Shown here in pieces: positions 53,120 through 62,105 of a stretch of 64,000 bases of DNA. A program made the translations under genes and the position numbers. Numbering within the stretch: position 1 is the first letter of the stretch; each line of letters begins with the position of its first letter. The stretch comes from RH-chloro-G1 sp003670575. GTDB taxonomy: Bacteria; Chloroflexota; Dehalococcoidia; UBA2979. The notes below the pieces were generated by a model. That model saw only the letters and a list, made by a program, of their open reading frames with translations, made no database searches and was not told where the DNA came from. Location of the stretch: contig CANMOP010000008.1 in NCBI GenBank assembly GCA_947499615.1, positions 1 through 64,000 of the forward strand, written 5' to 3'.

Positions 53120-53944
53120 ATGGTTGAGAAGTTGGTCACAGCCGATTGGGTTGCGCAGCACATGCACGATGCGAATGTGCGCCTGATCGAGGTGGACGTG
53201 GACACCGAGGCGTACCGCGAGAGCCACCTGGAGGGTGCAGTCGCGTTCAACTGGACCTCCCAACTGCAGGATCAGATCCGGCGCGACATCATCTCGCGGC
53301 CTGCACTTGATCTGCTGTTGAGCGAGGCGGGTGTCTCGAACGATACCCATGTGGTGTTGTACGGCGACAACAACAACTGGTTCGCGGCCTACGCGCTCTG
53401 GCTGCTGGAGTTGTACGGCCACGAGAACGTCTCGTTGATGGACGGCGGGCGTGTGAAGTGGCTGGCCGACGGCCGCCCGGTAACGGCCGATGTGCTGGTA
53501 GTCGCACACACGCAGTACCGCGCGAAGGACGCCAACCTGGCGTTGCGCGCGCTGCGTGACGAGGTGCTGGCGGCCGCGAATGGCGGCGGCCCACAACTGG
53601 TTGATGTGCGCAGTCCCGCCGAATACAAGGGCGAGATCATCGCGCCCCCCGGCATGAGCGAGAGCGCGCAGCGCGCCGGGCACATCCCCGGTGCGAAGAG
53701 CATCCCGTGGGCACGCGCGGTGAACGAGGACGGGACGTTCCGCTCCGTGGACGAGTTGCGCACGTTGTACGGGGACGCCGGCGTGCAGGATGGCGAGCCG
53801 ACCATCGCGTACTGCCGCATCGGTGAGCGCTCCTCGCACACCTGGTTCGTGCTGCACCACCTGCTCGGGTACGCGAACGTGAAGAACTACGATGGCTCCT
53901 GGACCGAGTACGGCTCGCTGATCGGCGTGCCGGTCGAGAAGTAG
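53120..53944 (+). CDS. Two-domain rhodanese (thiosulfate/3-mercaptopyruvate sulfurtransferase)
   Basis: 274 residues, tandem rhodanese domains. The inactive N-terminal domain includes RLIEVDVDTEAYRESHLEGA. The active C-terminal domain has LVDVRSPAEYKGEIIAPPG and the active-site loop CRIGERSSHTWFVLHHLLG with Cys about 232. This resembles mycobacterial CysA2/SseA. It would supply persulfide sulfur for conversion of carrier acyl-adenylate to thiocarboxylate, replacing the rhodanese domain missing from the E1 fusion. ATG 53120. The next gene starts one base after its stop. Confidence 0.92.
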   Translation: MVEKLVTADWVAQHMHDANVRLIEVDVDTEAYRESHLEGAVAFNWTSQLQDQIRRDIISRPALDLLLSEAGVSNDTHVVLYGDNNNWFAAYALWLLELYGHENVSLMDGGRVKWLADGRPVTADVLVVAHTQYRAKDANLALRALRDEVLAAANGGGPQLVDVRSPAEYKGEIIAPPGMSESAQRAGHIPGAKSIPWARAVNEDGTFRSVDELRTLYGDAGVQDGEPTIAYCRIGERSSHTWFVLHHLLGYANVKNYDGSWTEYGSLIGVPVEK

Positions 53945-53945
53945 C

Positions 53946-54371
53946 GTGGCCACCGAGGCCGATCTGCTGGCGCTGGTGCTGCAACAAAGGTTGCTGGCGC
54001 GCGCGTTGGCAGCCAACGACTTCGGCGGGCTGCATTTGCACTTCGACATCACGGTGCTGGATCGCTATCGCGAGCGGGGCGCGACGCTGGTGCGCACGCG
54101 CACTGTCGGTCGCGTCTCGCTGCCGGGGCGCTGGTCGCTCGACCTCGGCATTGCGCCCAGTGAGCGGGCGGTGCATCTCCCGGCGGCCGACCTGCTGGAG
54201 CGGCTACCGGCCGAGGAGCACGCGCACTGGGTGGCGCACTTCGTCACTGCACCCGCCAGCGAGCGGTTCATCCAGATGCGCATGACAACTGCGGCGTGTA
54301 TTGATGATGGCGATGCCGTTCCGTGGGAGGCACCCACAGCACGCGCGTCTCGAACATCTCGCGCCACGTGA
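53946..54371 (+). CDS. Uncharacterised protein of the cysteine cluster
   Basis: 141 residues, no recognised domain. The N-terminal half is regular (ADLLALVLQQRLLARALAAN, LHLHFDITVLDRYRERGATL, TRTVGRVSLPGRWSLDLGIA) and ends with a less ordered tail rich in Ala, Arg and Ser. GTG start one base after the rhodanese stop implies translational coupling. Its place between the rhodanese and the JAMM protease suggests a part in sulfur transfer or carrier processing, but nothing in the sequence says which. Confidence 0.6.
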   Translation: MATEADLLALVLQQRLLARALAANDFGGLHLHFDITVLDRYRERGATLVRTRTVGRVSLPGRWSLDLGIAPSERAVHLPAADLLERLPAEEHAHWVAHFVTAPASERFIQMRMTTAACIDDGDAVPWEAPTARASRTSRAT

Positions 54372-54398
54372 GCGTATGCAGCCGACGAAGGGGAACCG

Positions 54399-54920
54399 AT
54401 GCCACGCATCCCGCGCGCGATCATCGACGAAATGGTGGCGCATGCCCGCGCCGACTTGCCAAACGAGGCGTGCGGCATCGTGCATGCTCGCGAAGGCGTG
54501 CCGGTGGCGTCGTATCGCGTGAAGAACGCGGCGGCCAGCCCGTACCGCTACCTGATGGATCCGATGCAGCAGTATCGACTGGAGACGCAGCGCGACGAGA
54601 GCGGCGAGACGCTGTTCGCGATCTACCATTCACACGTTGCGTCGGAGGGGCGGCCGTCGCAGACGGATCGTCGGCAGGCGTTCTTTCCGCCCGCGCAGGA
54701 CGACAACGACTTTGACCGCGACCCGGCATATCCCGGCACCTGGTACATCCTCGTCTCGCTCGCGGAAGAGCCGCCCACGGTGCGCGCGTTCCAGGTGAGC
54801 CGTGGTGGGATCGTCGACGAGGAACCGATCGAGACGGCCACGCTGCTGTCGGTGCTGGCGGCAGCGGCATCGCTGGTGTACCGCTGGGTGCGAGCGCGCT
54901 GGCCGTGGCTGTTCTGGTGA
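54399..54920 (+). CDS. JAMM/Mov34 (Mec+-like) metalloprotease with C-terminal membrane segment
   Basis: 173 residues. Zinc protease motif complete: Glu23 in LPNEACGIV, His77-x-His79 and Asp90 in YHSHVASEGRPSQTD. This is the family of mycobacterial Mec+, which hydrolyses the CysO-cysteine adduct. A hydrophobic segment with aromatic end (LLSVLAAAASLVYRWVRARW) suggests membrane attachment, not usual for Mec+. It could both release cysteine from the carrier and cut the internal Gly-Gly of the carrier-E1 fusion; the second role is inference. ATG 54399 behind GGGGAACCG. Last gene of the cluster. Confidence 0.92.
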   Translation: MPRIPRAIIDEMVAHARADLPNEACGIVHAREGVPVASYRVKNAAASPYRYLMDPMQQYRLETQRDESGETLFAIYHSHVASEGRPSQTDRRQAFFPPAQDDNDFDRDPAYPGTWYILVSLAEEPPTVRAFQVSRGGIVDEEPIETATLLSVLAAAASLVYRWVRARWPWLFW

Positions 54921-54938
54921 GCGACACTCGGACAATCC

Positions 54939-55038
54939 ACACCCCAACCCTCCCCCGTGAAGGGGGAGGGAGCAGGAACGATGATCCGATCCTCGCTCCC
55001 CTCGCCACGTCTGCGGGGAGAGGGGCCGGGGGTGAGGG
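54939..55038. repeat. CCCTCACCCC-type palindromic element (second long copy)
   Basis: A 100-base element with left arm CACCCCAACCCTCCCCC and right arm ending GGGGGTGAGGG. The left sub-hairpin is CCCTCCCCC (54948-54956) / GGGGGAGGG (54962-54970) around GTGAA; the right sub-hairpin is CTCCCC...GGGGAG (about 54996-55020). Same architecture as 19126-19234. It separates the JAMM gene from folP-folK and may also close the upstream transcript. Confidence 0.8.
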
Positions 55039-55047
55039 CTCCGGCCG

Positions 55048-56424
55048 ATGATGCCGCTGCGCATCGGTGGTCGGATGTTCATGTGGGGCGCGAGCACCTA
55101 CGTGATGGGCATCGTGAACGCGACGCCGGACTCCTTCTCCGGCGACGGCGTGCTCGATCTCGCAGCCGCTCCCGACGCTGTGGCGGAACGAGCGGCCGAG
55201 CAGGCGCGGCGCATGGTGGCGGACGGCGCGGACCTCATCGACATCGGCGCGGAGTCGACACGGCCCGGCGGCGCGGAAGTGGCCGCGGACGCCGAGTGGG
55301 CGAGGCTGGAGCCGGTGCTACGCGCGATTCGTGCGGCGGTCGCCGTTCCCATCACCGTGGACACCTCGAAGGCAGCGGTGGCCGAGCGCGCGTTCGAAGC
55401 TGGCGCAGACGCGCTGAATGACGTGCACGGACTGCGGAGCGATCCGCAGATGGCCGCGCTGCTCGCGCGCAGCGGTCGGCCTGCCGTGCTCATGCACAAC
55501 CAGCGAGGCCGCCCGCGCTCCGCCGACGTGATCGCCGATGTGCGCGCCGGCCTGACGGAGAGCATCCGCGTTGCGAGTCTGGTCGGCGTCGACGTGTCGC
55601 GGCTGATCCTCGACCCAGGGTTCGGCTTCGGGTGGGAGGTCGCGGAAAACCTCGAGTTGTTGCGCGGGCTCGGGGAGCTACGTGCGCTTGGGCACCCGCT
55701 GCTGCTGGGCACGTCCCGCAAGTCGACGATCGGTGCGGTGCTCGGCGGGCCGGAGGGCGCGCGCCCAGAGGACGACCGGCTCTGGGGCACCGCCGCGACC
55801 ATGGCGTATGCCGTCGGCGCGGGCGTCGACCTTGTGCGCGTGCACGATGTGCGGGCGATGGCCGAGGTGGTGCGGGTGGCGGACGCCGCTGCGCGCGGCT
55901 GGCCGCCTCGGGAGCGGCGGGTCTGGCTCGCACTCGGCGGGAACCTCGGCGACCGCGTGGCGCGGCTGCGGGAGGCGCTAGACGGACTGCTGGCGGGCGG
56001 CGTGGGGATCGACCTCGTCTCGTCCATCTACGAAACGCCGCCGTGGGGCGTCGAGGATCAGCCGCGCTTCGCGAACATCGCGGTCGCGGGCCACTCGATG
56101 CTCGGTGCGCGCGAGCTACTGGTGCTCGCGAAGCGTATCGAGGCTTCGGCGGGTCGCGATTTCACCGCTGCCCGCAACAGCGCGCGCCCGATCGATGTCG
56201 ACATCCTCGCGATCGAGGGTGAAGTCCTCGACGAACCGGACCTGCAGGTGCCGCACGCCGCGTTGCATGAGCGCGCGTTCGTGCTCGTCCCGCTCGTCGA
56301 GGTCGCGCCGGACTGGCGCCACCCGCGCCTGCGTCGCACCGCGCGCGAACTGCTGGCCGACGTCGATGCGGGCGGCATCGAGGTGATCGCGGCGCCGGGG
56401 TGGTGGTCGCCGCCGGTCGGTTAG
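55048..56424 (+). CDS. folPK: Dihydropteroate synthase-HPPK fusion (FolP-FolK)
   Basis: 458 residues with two folate-pathway enzymes. Residues about 1-285 are DHPS (YVMGIVNATPDSFSGDGVLD; DIGAESTRPGGAEVAADAEW; DPGFGFGWEVAENLELLRGL; LLGTSRKSTIGAVLGG). From about 290 follows 6-hydroxymethyl-dihydropterin pyrophosphokinase (VWLALGGNLGDRVARLREAL; TPPWGVEDQPRFANIAV; RPIDVDILAI; VPHAALHERAFVLVPLVEVA). FolB, often located between them, is absent. Two ATGs in tandem (55048, 55051); no close ribosome-binding site since the repeat precedes. Confidence 0.94.
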   Translation: MMPLRIGGRMFMWGASTYVMGIVNATPDSFSGDGVLDLAAAPDAVAERAAEQARRMVADGADLIDIGAESTRPGGAEVAADAEWARLEPVLRAIRAAVAVPITVDTSKAAVAERAFEAGADALNDVHGLRSDPQMAALLARSGRPAVLMHNQRGRPRSADVIADVRAGLTESIRVASLVGVDVSRLILDPGFGFGWEVAENLELLRGLGELRALGHPLLLGTSRKSTIGAVLGGPEGARPEDDRLWGTAATMAYAVGAGVDLVRVHDVRAMAEVVRVADAAARGWPPRERRVWLALGGNLGDRVARLREALDGLLAGGVGIDLVSSIYETPPWGVEDQPRFANIAVAGHSMLGARELLVLAKRIEASAGRDFTAARNSARPIDVDILAIEGEVLDEPDLQVPHAALHERAFVLVPLVEVAPDWRHPRLRRTARELLADVDAGGIEVIAAPGWWSPPVG

Positions 56425-56440
56425 GCCAGTGCGCGGGACG

Positions 56441-56647
56441 CTACGACTCGTCCTCGTCCCACTTCGTGGCGGAGAGCGTCCACCCGACCCAGAATGCGAC
56501 GCCCGAGAGCGCGACGAGCCCTCCGAGGATCGGGAGCGCGAGCGCGGCGTACGAGCGCTTCGAGATGCCGATGAGGAATAGCAGCAGTTGGATGACGGAG
56601 AACGCCATCAGTGCCTGGCCGGCCTGACGGGATTGCTCCGGGTTCAC
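56441..56647 (-). CDS. Small membrane protein, two segments
   Basis: 68 residues with two probable membrane helices (LMAFSVIQLLLFLIGIS and AALALPILGGLVALSGVAFWVGW) and an acidic end. Not recognised. Its GTG start overlaps the stop of the Trm112-like gene by four bases (GTGA), so it is real and co-translated. Confidence 0.6.
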   Translation of the reverse strand: MNPEQSRQAGQALMAFSVIQLLLFLIGISKRSYAALALPILGGLVALSGVAFWVGWTLSATKWDEDES

Positions 56648-56871
56648 CCGTGTCCGCCGACGCCGCCGCTGTTGCCATCAGCGGCCATCGCCTCGCGTAA
56701 TGCGGGCGGGAGCAGGTTCGGGATGCCGTCTTCGATCGGGTACCGCTCGTTGCACGCCTCGCAGCGGAGCTCGCCGGTGAGCACCTCGTCCGCCTCGACG
56801 GCGGCGATGGTGAGCACGAGCGGGCCCTTGCAGAGCGGGCAGGCGAGGATGTCCATCAGGTCCTGGCGCAT
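56644..56871 (-). CDS. Trm112/UPF0434 family zinc-ribbon protein
   Basis: 75 residues. Four cysteines in the Trm112 layout: DLMDILACPLCKGPLVLT and LRCEACNERYPIEDGIPNLL. Such small proteins are activators or partners of SAM methyltransferases in eukaryotes and are common but uncharacterised in bacteria. ATG 56871 follows CGGAGG. A disordered Gly-rich tail closes it. Overlaps the next gene by four bases. Confidence 0.85.
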   Translation of the reverse strand: MRQDLMDILACPLCKGPLVLTIAAVEADEVLTGELRCEACNERYPIEDGIPNLLPPALREAMAADGNSGGVGGHG

Positions 56872-56942
56872 GGGTGCCTCCGATCGGCGATGATAGAGAG
56901 GCGGGAATCGCCCGCGCAAACCACGCCCGCGAAAGGCCCGCC

Positions 56943-57632
56943 ATGCCCACCGACCAAGTGGTCGATCGCATCCCGCTGCATCGGTCCGTCGCCGTGGTCA
57001 CGGAAGACACGATCACGGTTGGCCCGGGGCGCGCGCAACTCGTCGGGGCGGTCATCGAACTGGCCATCGCCGCTCTGGCGGTGGCGGCGATCGTCTTCCT
57101 GTTCGACTGGCTGCCGCTGGCGGTGTTGATGGTGCTGCTGCTAGTGGCGCTCTTCCTGGGGCCGGTGGGCATCCTGGGGCTGGTGTACGGGGCGATGGGC
57201 GCGAGCTTTGTCATGGAGCGAGCCAAGGGCAGCGCCAGGTGGCAGCAAGGCTTCCTCGGGCTCGGCATCGGCACCGTGGACGGCGTCGGGTTTGGCGATG
57301 TCGCGCGGCTCGAGGTGACTGGCGACTTTGAGCGCGAACTGACCGACGGCGACCGCCAGGACGTGGTGCATTGGGAGATCCGGCTGGTAAAGGCCAATGG
57401 GCGCGTACTGAACATCGGTGTCGTGGTGGCGGCGCGACCGCTGGCCGCGATCGGTCTGGAGCGCGCCAACCGGCTGTGCGAGGCGGTCGCCGCCATGGCG
57501 GGTGTGGAGGCGCGCGCCGCGGTGCTTCCGCTCGACGCGCCGGAGGCCACCGCCGAGTCTGCCGTGGCGCCGGCACCCGCTCGGTCGCGGCGGCGGTACC
57601 GCCGGGTACCCGGGTCGAGCGAGGCGGAGTGA
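56943..57632 (+). CDS. Uncharacterised membrane protein
   Basis: 229 residues. Two membrane segments at about 40-85 (VGAVIELAIAALAVAAIVFL and LAVLMVLLLVALFLGPVGIL), then a soluble domain (GTVDGVGFGDVARLEVTGDF, VVHWEIRLVKANGRVLNIGV) that resembles a PH-like or bPH fold, and a basic tail with RRRYRRVPG. ATG 56943 follows GAAAGG. Divergent from the Trm112 gene, upstream of purF. No function assigned. Confidence 0.6.
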   Translation: MPTDQVVDRIPLHRSVAVVTEDTITVGPGRAQLVGAVIELAIAALAVAAIVFLFDWLPLAVLMVLLLVALFLGPVGILGLVYGAMGASFVMERAKGSARWQQGFLGLGIGTVDGVGFGDVARLEVTGDFERELTDGDRQDVVHWEIRLVKANGRVLNIGVVVAARPLAAIGLERANRLCEAVAAMAGVEARAAVLPLDAPEATAESAVAPAPARSRRRYRRVPGSSEAE

Positions 57633-57738
57633 GTCCCATTCGGGGTCGCGAGCATGGTTGGTGGCCATCGGTCGCGGCGGTGGTACACTGCCGATTGCAC
57701 ACTAGATGTTGGGCTATCTCTGTTTGGGGGGCGATCGA

Positions 57739-59229
57739 GTGATCCCCAGCCTGCGCGAAAAGTGCGGGGTCTTCGGCGTTTTCGCGCCAGGCGAAGACGT
57801 AGCTCGGCTTACCTTCTTTGGTCTTCATGCACTGCAGCATCGCGGACAGGAATCGGCGGGGATCGCCGCCACTGACGGCGAGCGGATTTCCGTATTCGCA
57901 CGCATGGGCCTGGTGGCGCAGGCGTTCGATGAGGAGTCGCTGGAGGGCCTGACCGGCATCGCCGCGATCGGCCACACGCGCTACTCGACCACCGGCTCCA
58001 GCGTCGAGTGCAATATCCAGCCACTGCTGGTCACTGACGGCGCCGACCACCTCCCTATGATCGATGGCCATCCGCGGCAGTTGGCGCTGGCGCACAACGG
58101 CAACATCGTCAACGCGGACACGCTGCGCGCCGACCTCGAGTCGCAGGGCATCGTCTTTGAAACCACCACCGACTCCGAGGTGATCGCACAGTTGATCGCG
58201 ACCGCGCCGGGCCTGGACTGGGATCAGCGGTTCGCCGCGATGATGCGCCGCGCGAACGGCGCATACTCGCTCACCGTGCTCACTCGTGACGCGTTGTTCG
58301 GTGTGCGTGACCCGAACGGGGTGCGCCCGCTCTGCATCGGGCAACTCGATGGCGGGTACGTCATCGCTTCCGAGACCTGTGCGTTGGACCACCTGGGCGC
58401 CACGTTCCTGCGCGAGGTGGAGCCGGGCGAGGTAGTGCGCGTTGATGCCAGCGGCATCACCTCTTGGTTCCCGATCGGCCAGGAGCAGCAACGGCGGGCA
58501 CTCTGCCTGCTGGAGTACATCTACTTCGCGCGGCCGGACTCCCGGATGCGCGGTGAGTTGCTGTACGAGGCGCGCATGCGCATGGGTGCAGCACTCTCCC
58601 GGGAGCATCCCGTGGACGCGGATATCGTCATCGGCATCCCGGACTCGGCCACCGCCGCCGCCATCGGGTACGCGCAGGCCTCCGGCATCCCGTATGTCGA
58701 GGCACTGGTCAAGAATCGTTACGTGGGGCGCACCTTCATCCAGCCCGATCAGCGGCTGCGCGACCGTGGCGTACAGCTGAAGTTCAATCCGCTGCCGGAG
58801 ATGCTCCGCGGTCGCCGCGTGGTGGTCGTGGACGACACGATCGTGCGCGGCACCACGACGCCACGGGTGGTGGCGATGCTGCGCAAGGCCGGGGCGCGCG
58901 AGATCCACATGCGCATCACCTCGCCGCCGATCCAGCACCCATGCTTCTACGGGGTGGACATGGCGACGCGAGGCGAGCTGATCGCTGCCCAGCGGGAGAT
59001 CGAGGCGATCCGGCTACACATCGGCGCGGACAGCCTCGGCTACCTCTCGCTGGCCGCCACTGCCGCGGCCACCTCCCAGCCGGAGGAGCATCTGTGCACG
59101 GCGTGCTTCAGCGGCAACTACCCGCGCGAGGTGCCGCTGCAGCTGGACAAGTTCGCGCTGGAGATTCCGGCGCTCCCAGTGGCAGTGCGCGATGGCGGCC
59201 AGGTGGAGCCGCTACCGCTCGCGCGCTAG
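57739..59229 (+). CDS. purF: Amidophosphoribosyltransferase
   Basis: First step of purine synthesis, PRPP to phosphoribosylamine. About 496 residues. N-terminal Ntn glutamine amidotransferase with the nucleophile in KCGVFGVFAPG; with GTG at 57739 (after a GGGGGG ribosome-binding site) an eight-residue propeptide precedes Cys9. ATG at 57706 in the same frame would give 19 residues before the Cys and is a less supported alternative. Phosphoribosyltransferase motif VVVVDDTIVRGTTTPRVVAM; cysteines near the C-terminus (CTACFSGNYP) fit the iron-sulfur type. Followed by purM and purH. Confidence 0.95.
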   Translation: MIPSLREKCGVFGVFAPGEDVARLTFFGLHALQHRGQESAGIAATDGERISVFARMGLVAQAFDEESLEGLTGIAAIGHTRYSTTGSSVECNIQPLLVTDGADHLPMIDGHPRQLALAHNGNIVNADTLRADLESQGIVFETTTDSEVIAQLIATAPGLDWDQRFAAMMRRANGAYSLTVLTRDALFGVRDPNGVRPLCIGQLDGGYVIASETCALDHLGATFLREVEPGEVVRVDASGITSWFPIGQEQQRRALCLLEYIYFARPDSRMRGELLYEARMRMGAALSREHPVDADIVIGIPDSATAAAIGYAQASGIPYVEALVKNRYVGRTFIQPDQRLRDRGVQLKFNPLPEMLRGRRVVVVDDTIVRGTTTPRVVAMLRKAGAREIHMRITSPPIQHPCFYGVDMATRGELIAAQREIEAIRLHIGADSLGYLSLAATAAATSQPEEHLCTACFSGNYPREVPLQLDKFALEIPALPVAVRDGGQVEPLPLAR

Positions 59230-59338
59230 GGCCGGTACGCTGCTGGCTGCGGCGCGCGGCAGCCTCCCCACTTCGCCTCGCCCCCGGGACAGACCTGATG
59301 AGAACGTCCATGACCACGCGCATGAGGACGGTCGCGCT

Positions 59339-60412
59339 ATGACCGCGACCTCCGATCGCCCAGAGGACCGTCCGCTTCGCTACTCGGACGCCGGTGTCGA
59401 CATCGACGCCGCCGAGGCGACCGTGCTGCGCTACCGCGAGATCGGGCGCCGCACGAATCGTCCGGAGGTGATGGGCGGTGTCGGGCCGTTCGCGGGGCTG
59501 TTCCGGCTAGGCGCGTTTCGCGACCCGGTGATCGTCAGCAGCACGGACGGCGTGGGCACCAAGCTGCGCATCGCGATCGCGTGTGGGCGTTACGACACCA
59601 TTGGCCAGGACCTGGTCAACCACTGCGTGAACGACATCCTCACCACCGGCGCCGAGCCGCTGTTCTTCCTCGACTACCTCGCGTCCACAGACCTGACCCA
59701 GGAGCGGCGCGTTGAGGTGGTGGGAGGCATGGGGCAGGCCTGTGTGGAGAACCACACGGCGCTGATCGGCGGGGAGACCGCTGACATGCCCGACATGTAC
59801 GAGTCGGGCGACTTCGATATCGCGGGCTTCATCGTTGGTGTGGTGGAGCGCGATGCCGTGATCGATGGCTCGCGCATCGCGCCCGGCGACGTGCTGCTGG
59901 CTCTGCCGTCGAGCGGCCTGCACACCAACGGCTACTCGCTCGTGCGCGAAGCGTTTGGTGTCGGCAAGGGCAACGACGAGCTCGATCGCGAAGTGCTCGA
60001 GCGTAGGTACGAAGAGCTGGGCGGAACGCTCGGCGATGCGCTGCTCGCGGTGCACCGCTCCTACCTCGACGTGCTGCGCCCGGTGCTGCCACAGCTGCAC
60101 GGCTGGGCACACATCACCGGTGGCGGCATCCCCGGCAACCTCCCGCGCATCTTCCGCGATGAGATCGCCGCGACCATCGATGCCGATTCATGGCAGGTGC
60201 CCGCGCTGTTCCGGCTGATTCAGCGCGCGGGCAACGTGGAGGATGCGGAGATGTTCCGCACATTCAACATGGGCGTCGGCGCGATCCTTGCGGTGGCGAG
60301 CGACGAGGCGGATGCGGTGCTGGCGGCGATTCCGGACGCGTGGCGCATCGGCGAGATCGTCGCGCGCGGCGCAGGCGAGTCGGCCGTGCGCGGCCTGCCC
60401 GGCAGCGAGTAG
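59339..60412 (+). CDS. purM: Phosphoribosylformylglycinamidine cyclo-ligase (AIR synthetase)
   Basis: Closes the imidazole ring to AIR. 357 residues. Motifs: LRYSDAGVDIDAAEATVLRY, GVGPFAGLFRLG, VSSTDGVGTKLRIAIACGRY, NHCVNDILTTGAEPLFFLDY, ALIGGETADMPDMYESGDFD and TGGGIPGNLPRIF. ATG 59339 follows GAGGACG; the longer open frame upstream is without similarity. purH follows 16 bases on; purN, often between them, is missing. Confidence 0.97.
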   Translation: MTATSDRPEDRPLRYSDAGVDIDAAEATVLRYREIGRRTNRPEVMGGVGPFAGLFRLGAFRDPVIVSSTDGVGTKLRIAIACGRYDTIGQDLVNHCVNDILTTGAEPLFFLDYLASTDLTQERRVEVVGGMGQACVENHTALIGGETADMPDMYESGDFDIAGFIVGVVERDAVIDGSRIAPGDVLLALPSSGLHTNGYSLVREAFGVGKGNDELDREVLERRYEELGGTLGDALLAVHRSYLDVLRPVLPQLHGWAHITGGGIPGNLPRIFRDEIAATIDADSWQVPALFRLIQRAGNVEDAEMFRTFNMGVGAILAVASDEADAVLAAIPDAWRIGEIVARGAGESAVRGLPGSE

Positions 60413-60428
60413 GACGAGGGAGACCACG

Positions 60429-62006
60429 ATGCGCGCAATCCTGAGCGTGTACGACAAGACCGGGCTGGTGGAGTTCGCGCGCGGACTGCATGACCTCGGC
60501 TGGGAGTTGTTCTCCACCGGTGGGACGCACGCCGCGATCCACGGCGCCGGCCTCCCGGTCGGCACTGTCGCCGAACTCACCGGGCACCCGGAGATCCTCG
60601 GCGGGCGAGTGAAGACGCTGCACCCGAAGGTGCACGGCGGGCTGCTGTTTCGTCGTGGCCACGCGGAGGACGCTGCCGAGATCGCGCAGCACGGCATCGA
60701 GCCGCTGGACATGGTGGTGGGCAACCTCTACCCGTTCGTGCAGGCCGTGACGCGCGGGGAGCCGACGCTGCCCGAGGCGTTGGAGGAGATCGACATCGGC
60801 GGGCCGACGATGATCCGCGCGGCCGCCAAGAACCACCCCTGGGTGATCCCCGTCGTCGACCCGGCGGACTACCCCGCGGTACTTGAGGGGTTGCGCGCTG
60901 GTGGCCTGGACGCTGCACAGCGTCGGGCGCTGGCGGCGAAGGCTTTCCAGCACGTCGCGCACTACGACACGGCGATCGCCGAGTACTTGCGCACCGAGGA
61001 TGAGTTGTTCCCGGAGCAGTTGAGCGTCGGCCTGACTCGCATTGGCGATGAGTTGCGTTACGGCGAGAACCCGCATCAGCGCGCCGCGTTCTACTCGCTC
61101 GATTCCGTGCGCACGCCGGTGGAGGGCATCGGCGAGTACACGCAGCACCACGGCAAGCCGATGTCCCTGACGAACTTCCTGGACACCGATGCCGCGTACA
61201 ACCTGGTCGCGGACTGCGAGCAGCCGGCGGTCGCGATCATCAAGCACACCAACCCGTGCTGCTTCGCGACCGGCGGTGCGTCGAATGGCGGGGACTCGCT
61301 CGCGGTGCTTTACGAGCGCGCGCTGACGCAGGGCGACGCGATCTCGGCGTACGGCGGCATCGTCGCGTGCAACCGACCGCTGGACATGGCGCTGGCGACG
61401 GCGCTGCGCGACCTCCTGAGCCCGGTCGCTGGGGTACGCATGTTCTTCGAGATTGTCATCGTGCCCGGGTTCGAGCCTGGTGCGCTGGAGCACCTACAGC
61501 GGAAGTCCGCGGACCTGCGCATCCTCAGCGCACCGCTCGGCGATCCGCGGCGGACGCGCCTCGACGTGCGAGGAGTACGCGGTGGTGTGCTCGTACAGAC
61601 GGCTGACAGCACGGTAGAGACGGCCTTCGAGGCCACATCTGCCCGTCAGCCCACCCCGCAGGAACTGGCGGACCTGCGCGTCGCCTGGGCGGTGTGCCGC
61701 CATGTGAAGTCCAACGCGATCACCCTCGTGAAGGATGGCGTGCTGGTCGGGATGGGGGCGGGCCAGCCCAACCGCGTGGAGAGCGCGCGGCTCGCCGTCG
61801 CGGCGGCTGGAGCGGCCGCGCGAGGCGCCGTGCTGGCCTCCGATGCCTTCTTCCCGTTCCCGGACTCACTGGAGGTCGCAGCGGCCGCCGGCGTGACGGC
61901 AGCCGTGCATCCCGGTGGGTCGATGCGCGACGGCGATTCGGTGGCGGTCGCGGACGCGAATGGCATGGCACTGGTGACCAGCGGGGTGCGGCACTTCCGG
62001 CACTAG
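60429..62006 (+). CDS. purH: Bifunctional AICAR transformylase/IMP cyclohydrolase
   Basis: Last two steps of IMP synthesis. 525 residues. N-terminal MGS-type cyclohydrolase (AILSVYDKTGLVEFARGL, FSTGGTHAAIHGAGLPVG, ILGGRVKTLHPKVHGGLL) and C-terminal transformylase (LRYGENPHQRAAFYSLDSV, AIIKHTNPCCFATGG, CRHVKSNAITLVKDG, MGAGQPNRVESARLA, ASDAFFPFPDSLEVAAAAGV). ATG 60429. End of the purF-M-H run. Confidence 0.97.
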   Translation: MRAILSVYDKTGLVEFARGLHDLGWELFSTGGTHAAIHGAGLPVGTVAELTGHPEILGGRVKTLHPKVHGGLLFRRGHAEDAAEIAQHGIEPLDMVVGNLYPFVQAVTRGEPTLPEALEEIDIGGPTMIRAAAKNHPWVIPVVDPADYPAVLEGLRAGGLDAAQRRALAAKAFQHVAHYDTAIAEYLRTEDELFPEQLSVGLTRIGDELRYGENPHQRAAFYSLDSVRTPVEGIGEYTQHHGKPMSLTNFLDTDAAYNLVADCEQPAVAIIKHTNPCCFATGGASNGGDSLAVLYERALTQGDAISAYGGIVACNRPLDMALATALRDLLSPVAGVRMFFEIVIVPGFEPGALEHLQRKSADLRILSAPLGDPRRTRLDVRGVRGGVLVQTADSTVETAFEATSARQPTPQELADLRVAWAVCRHVKSNAITLVKDGVLVGMGAGQPNRVESARLAVAAAGAAARGAVLASDAFFPFPDSLEVAAAAGVTAAVHPGGSMRDGDSVAVADANGMALVTSGVRHFRH

Positions 62007-62070
62007 TCCGCCGCCGCGACGTTGGCGTGGCGGCTACGAGCCTCGTGCATTCCGATGGTGGCGAGGCGTG

Positions 62071-62099
62071 CGGACACCGAGCGTGAAGCGCGGTACTAT
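62071..62099 (+). promoter_or_regulatory. Promoter for a probably leaderless glycosyltransferase mRNA
   Basis: CGGACA (62071-62076), 17-base spacer, TACTAT (62094-62099). Transcription would begin about 7 bases later, at or next to the GTG at 62106, which lacks a ribosome-binding site. Spacing therefore points to leaderless translation. Confidence 0.4.
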
Positions 62100-62105
62100 G
62101 CGCCC

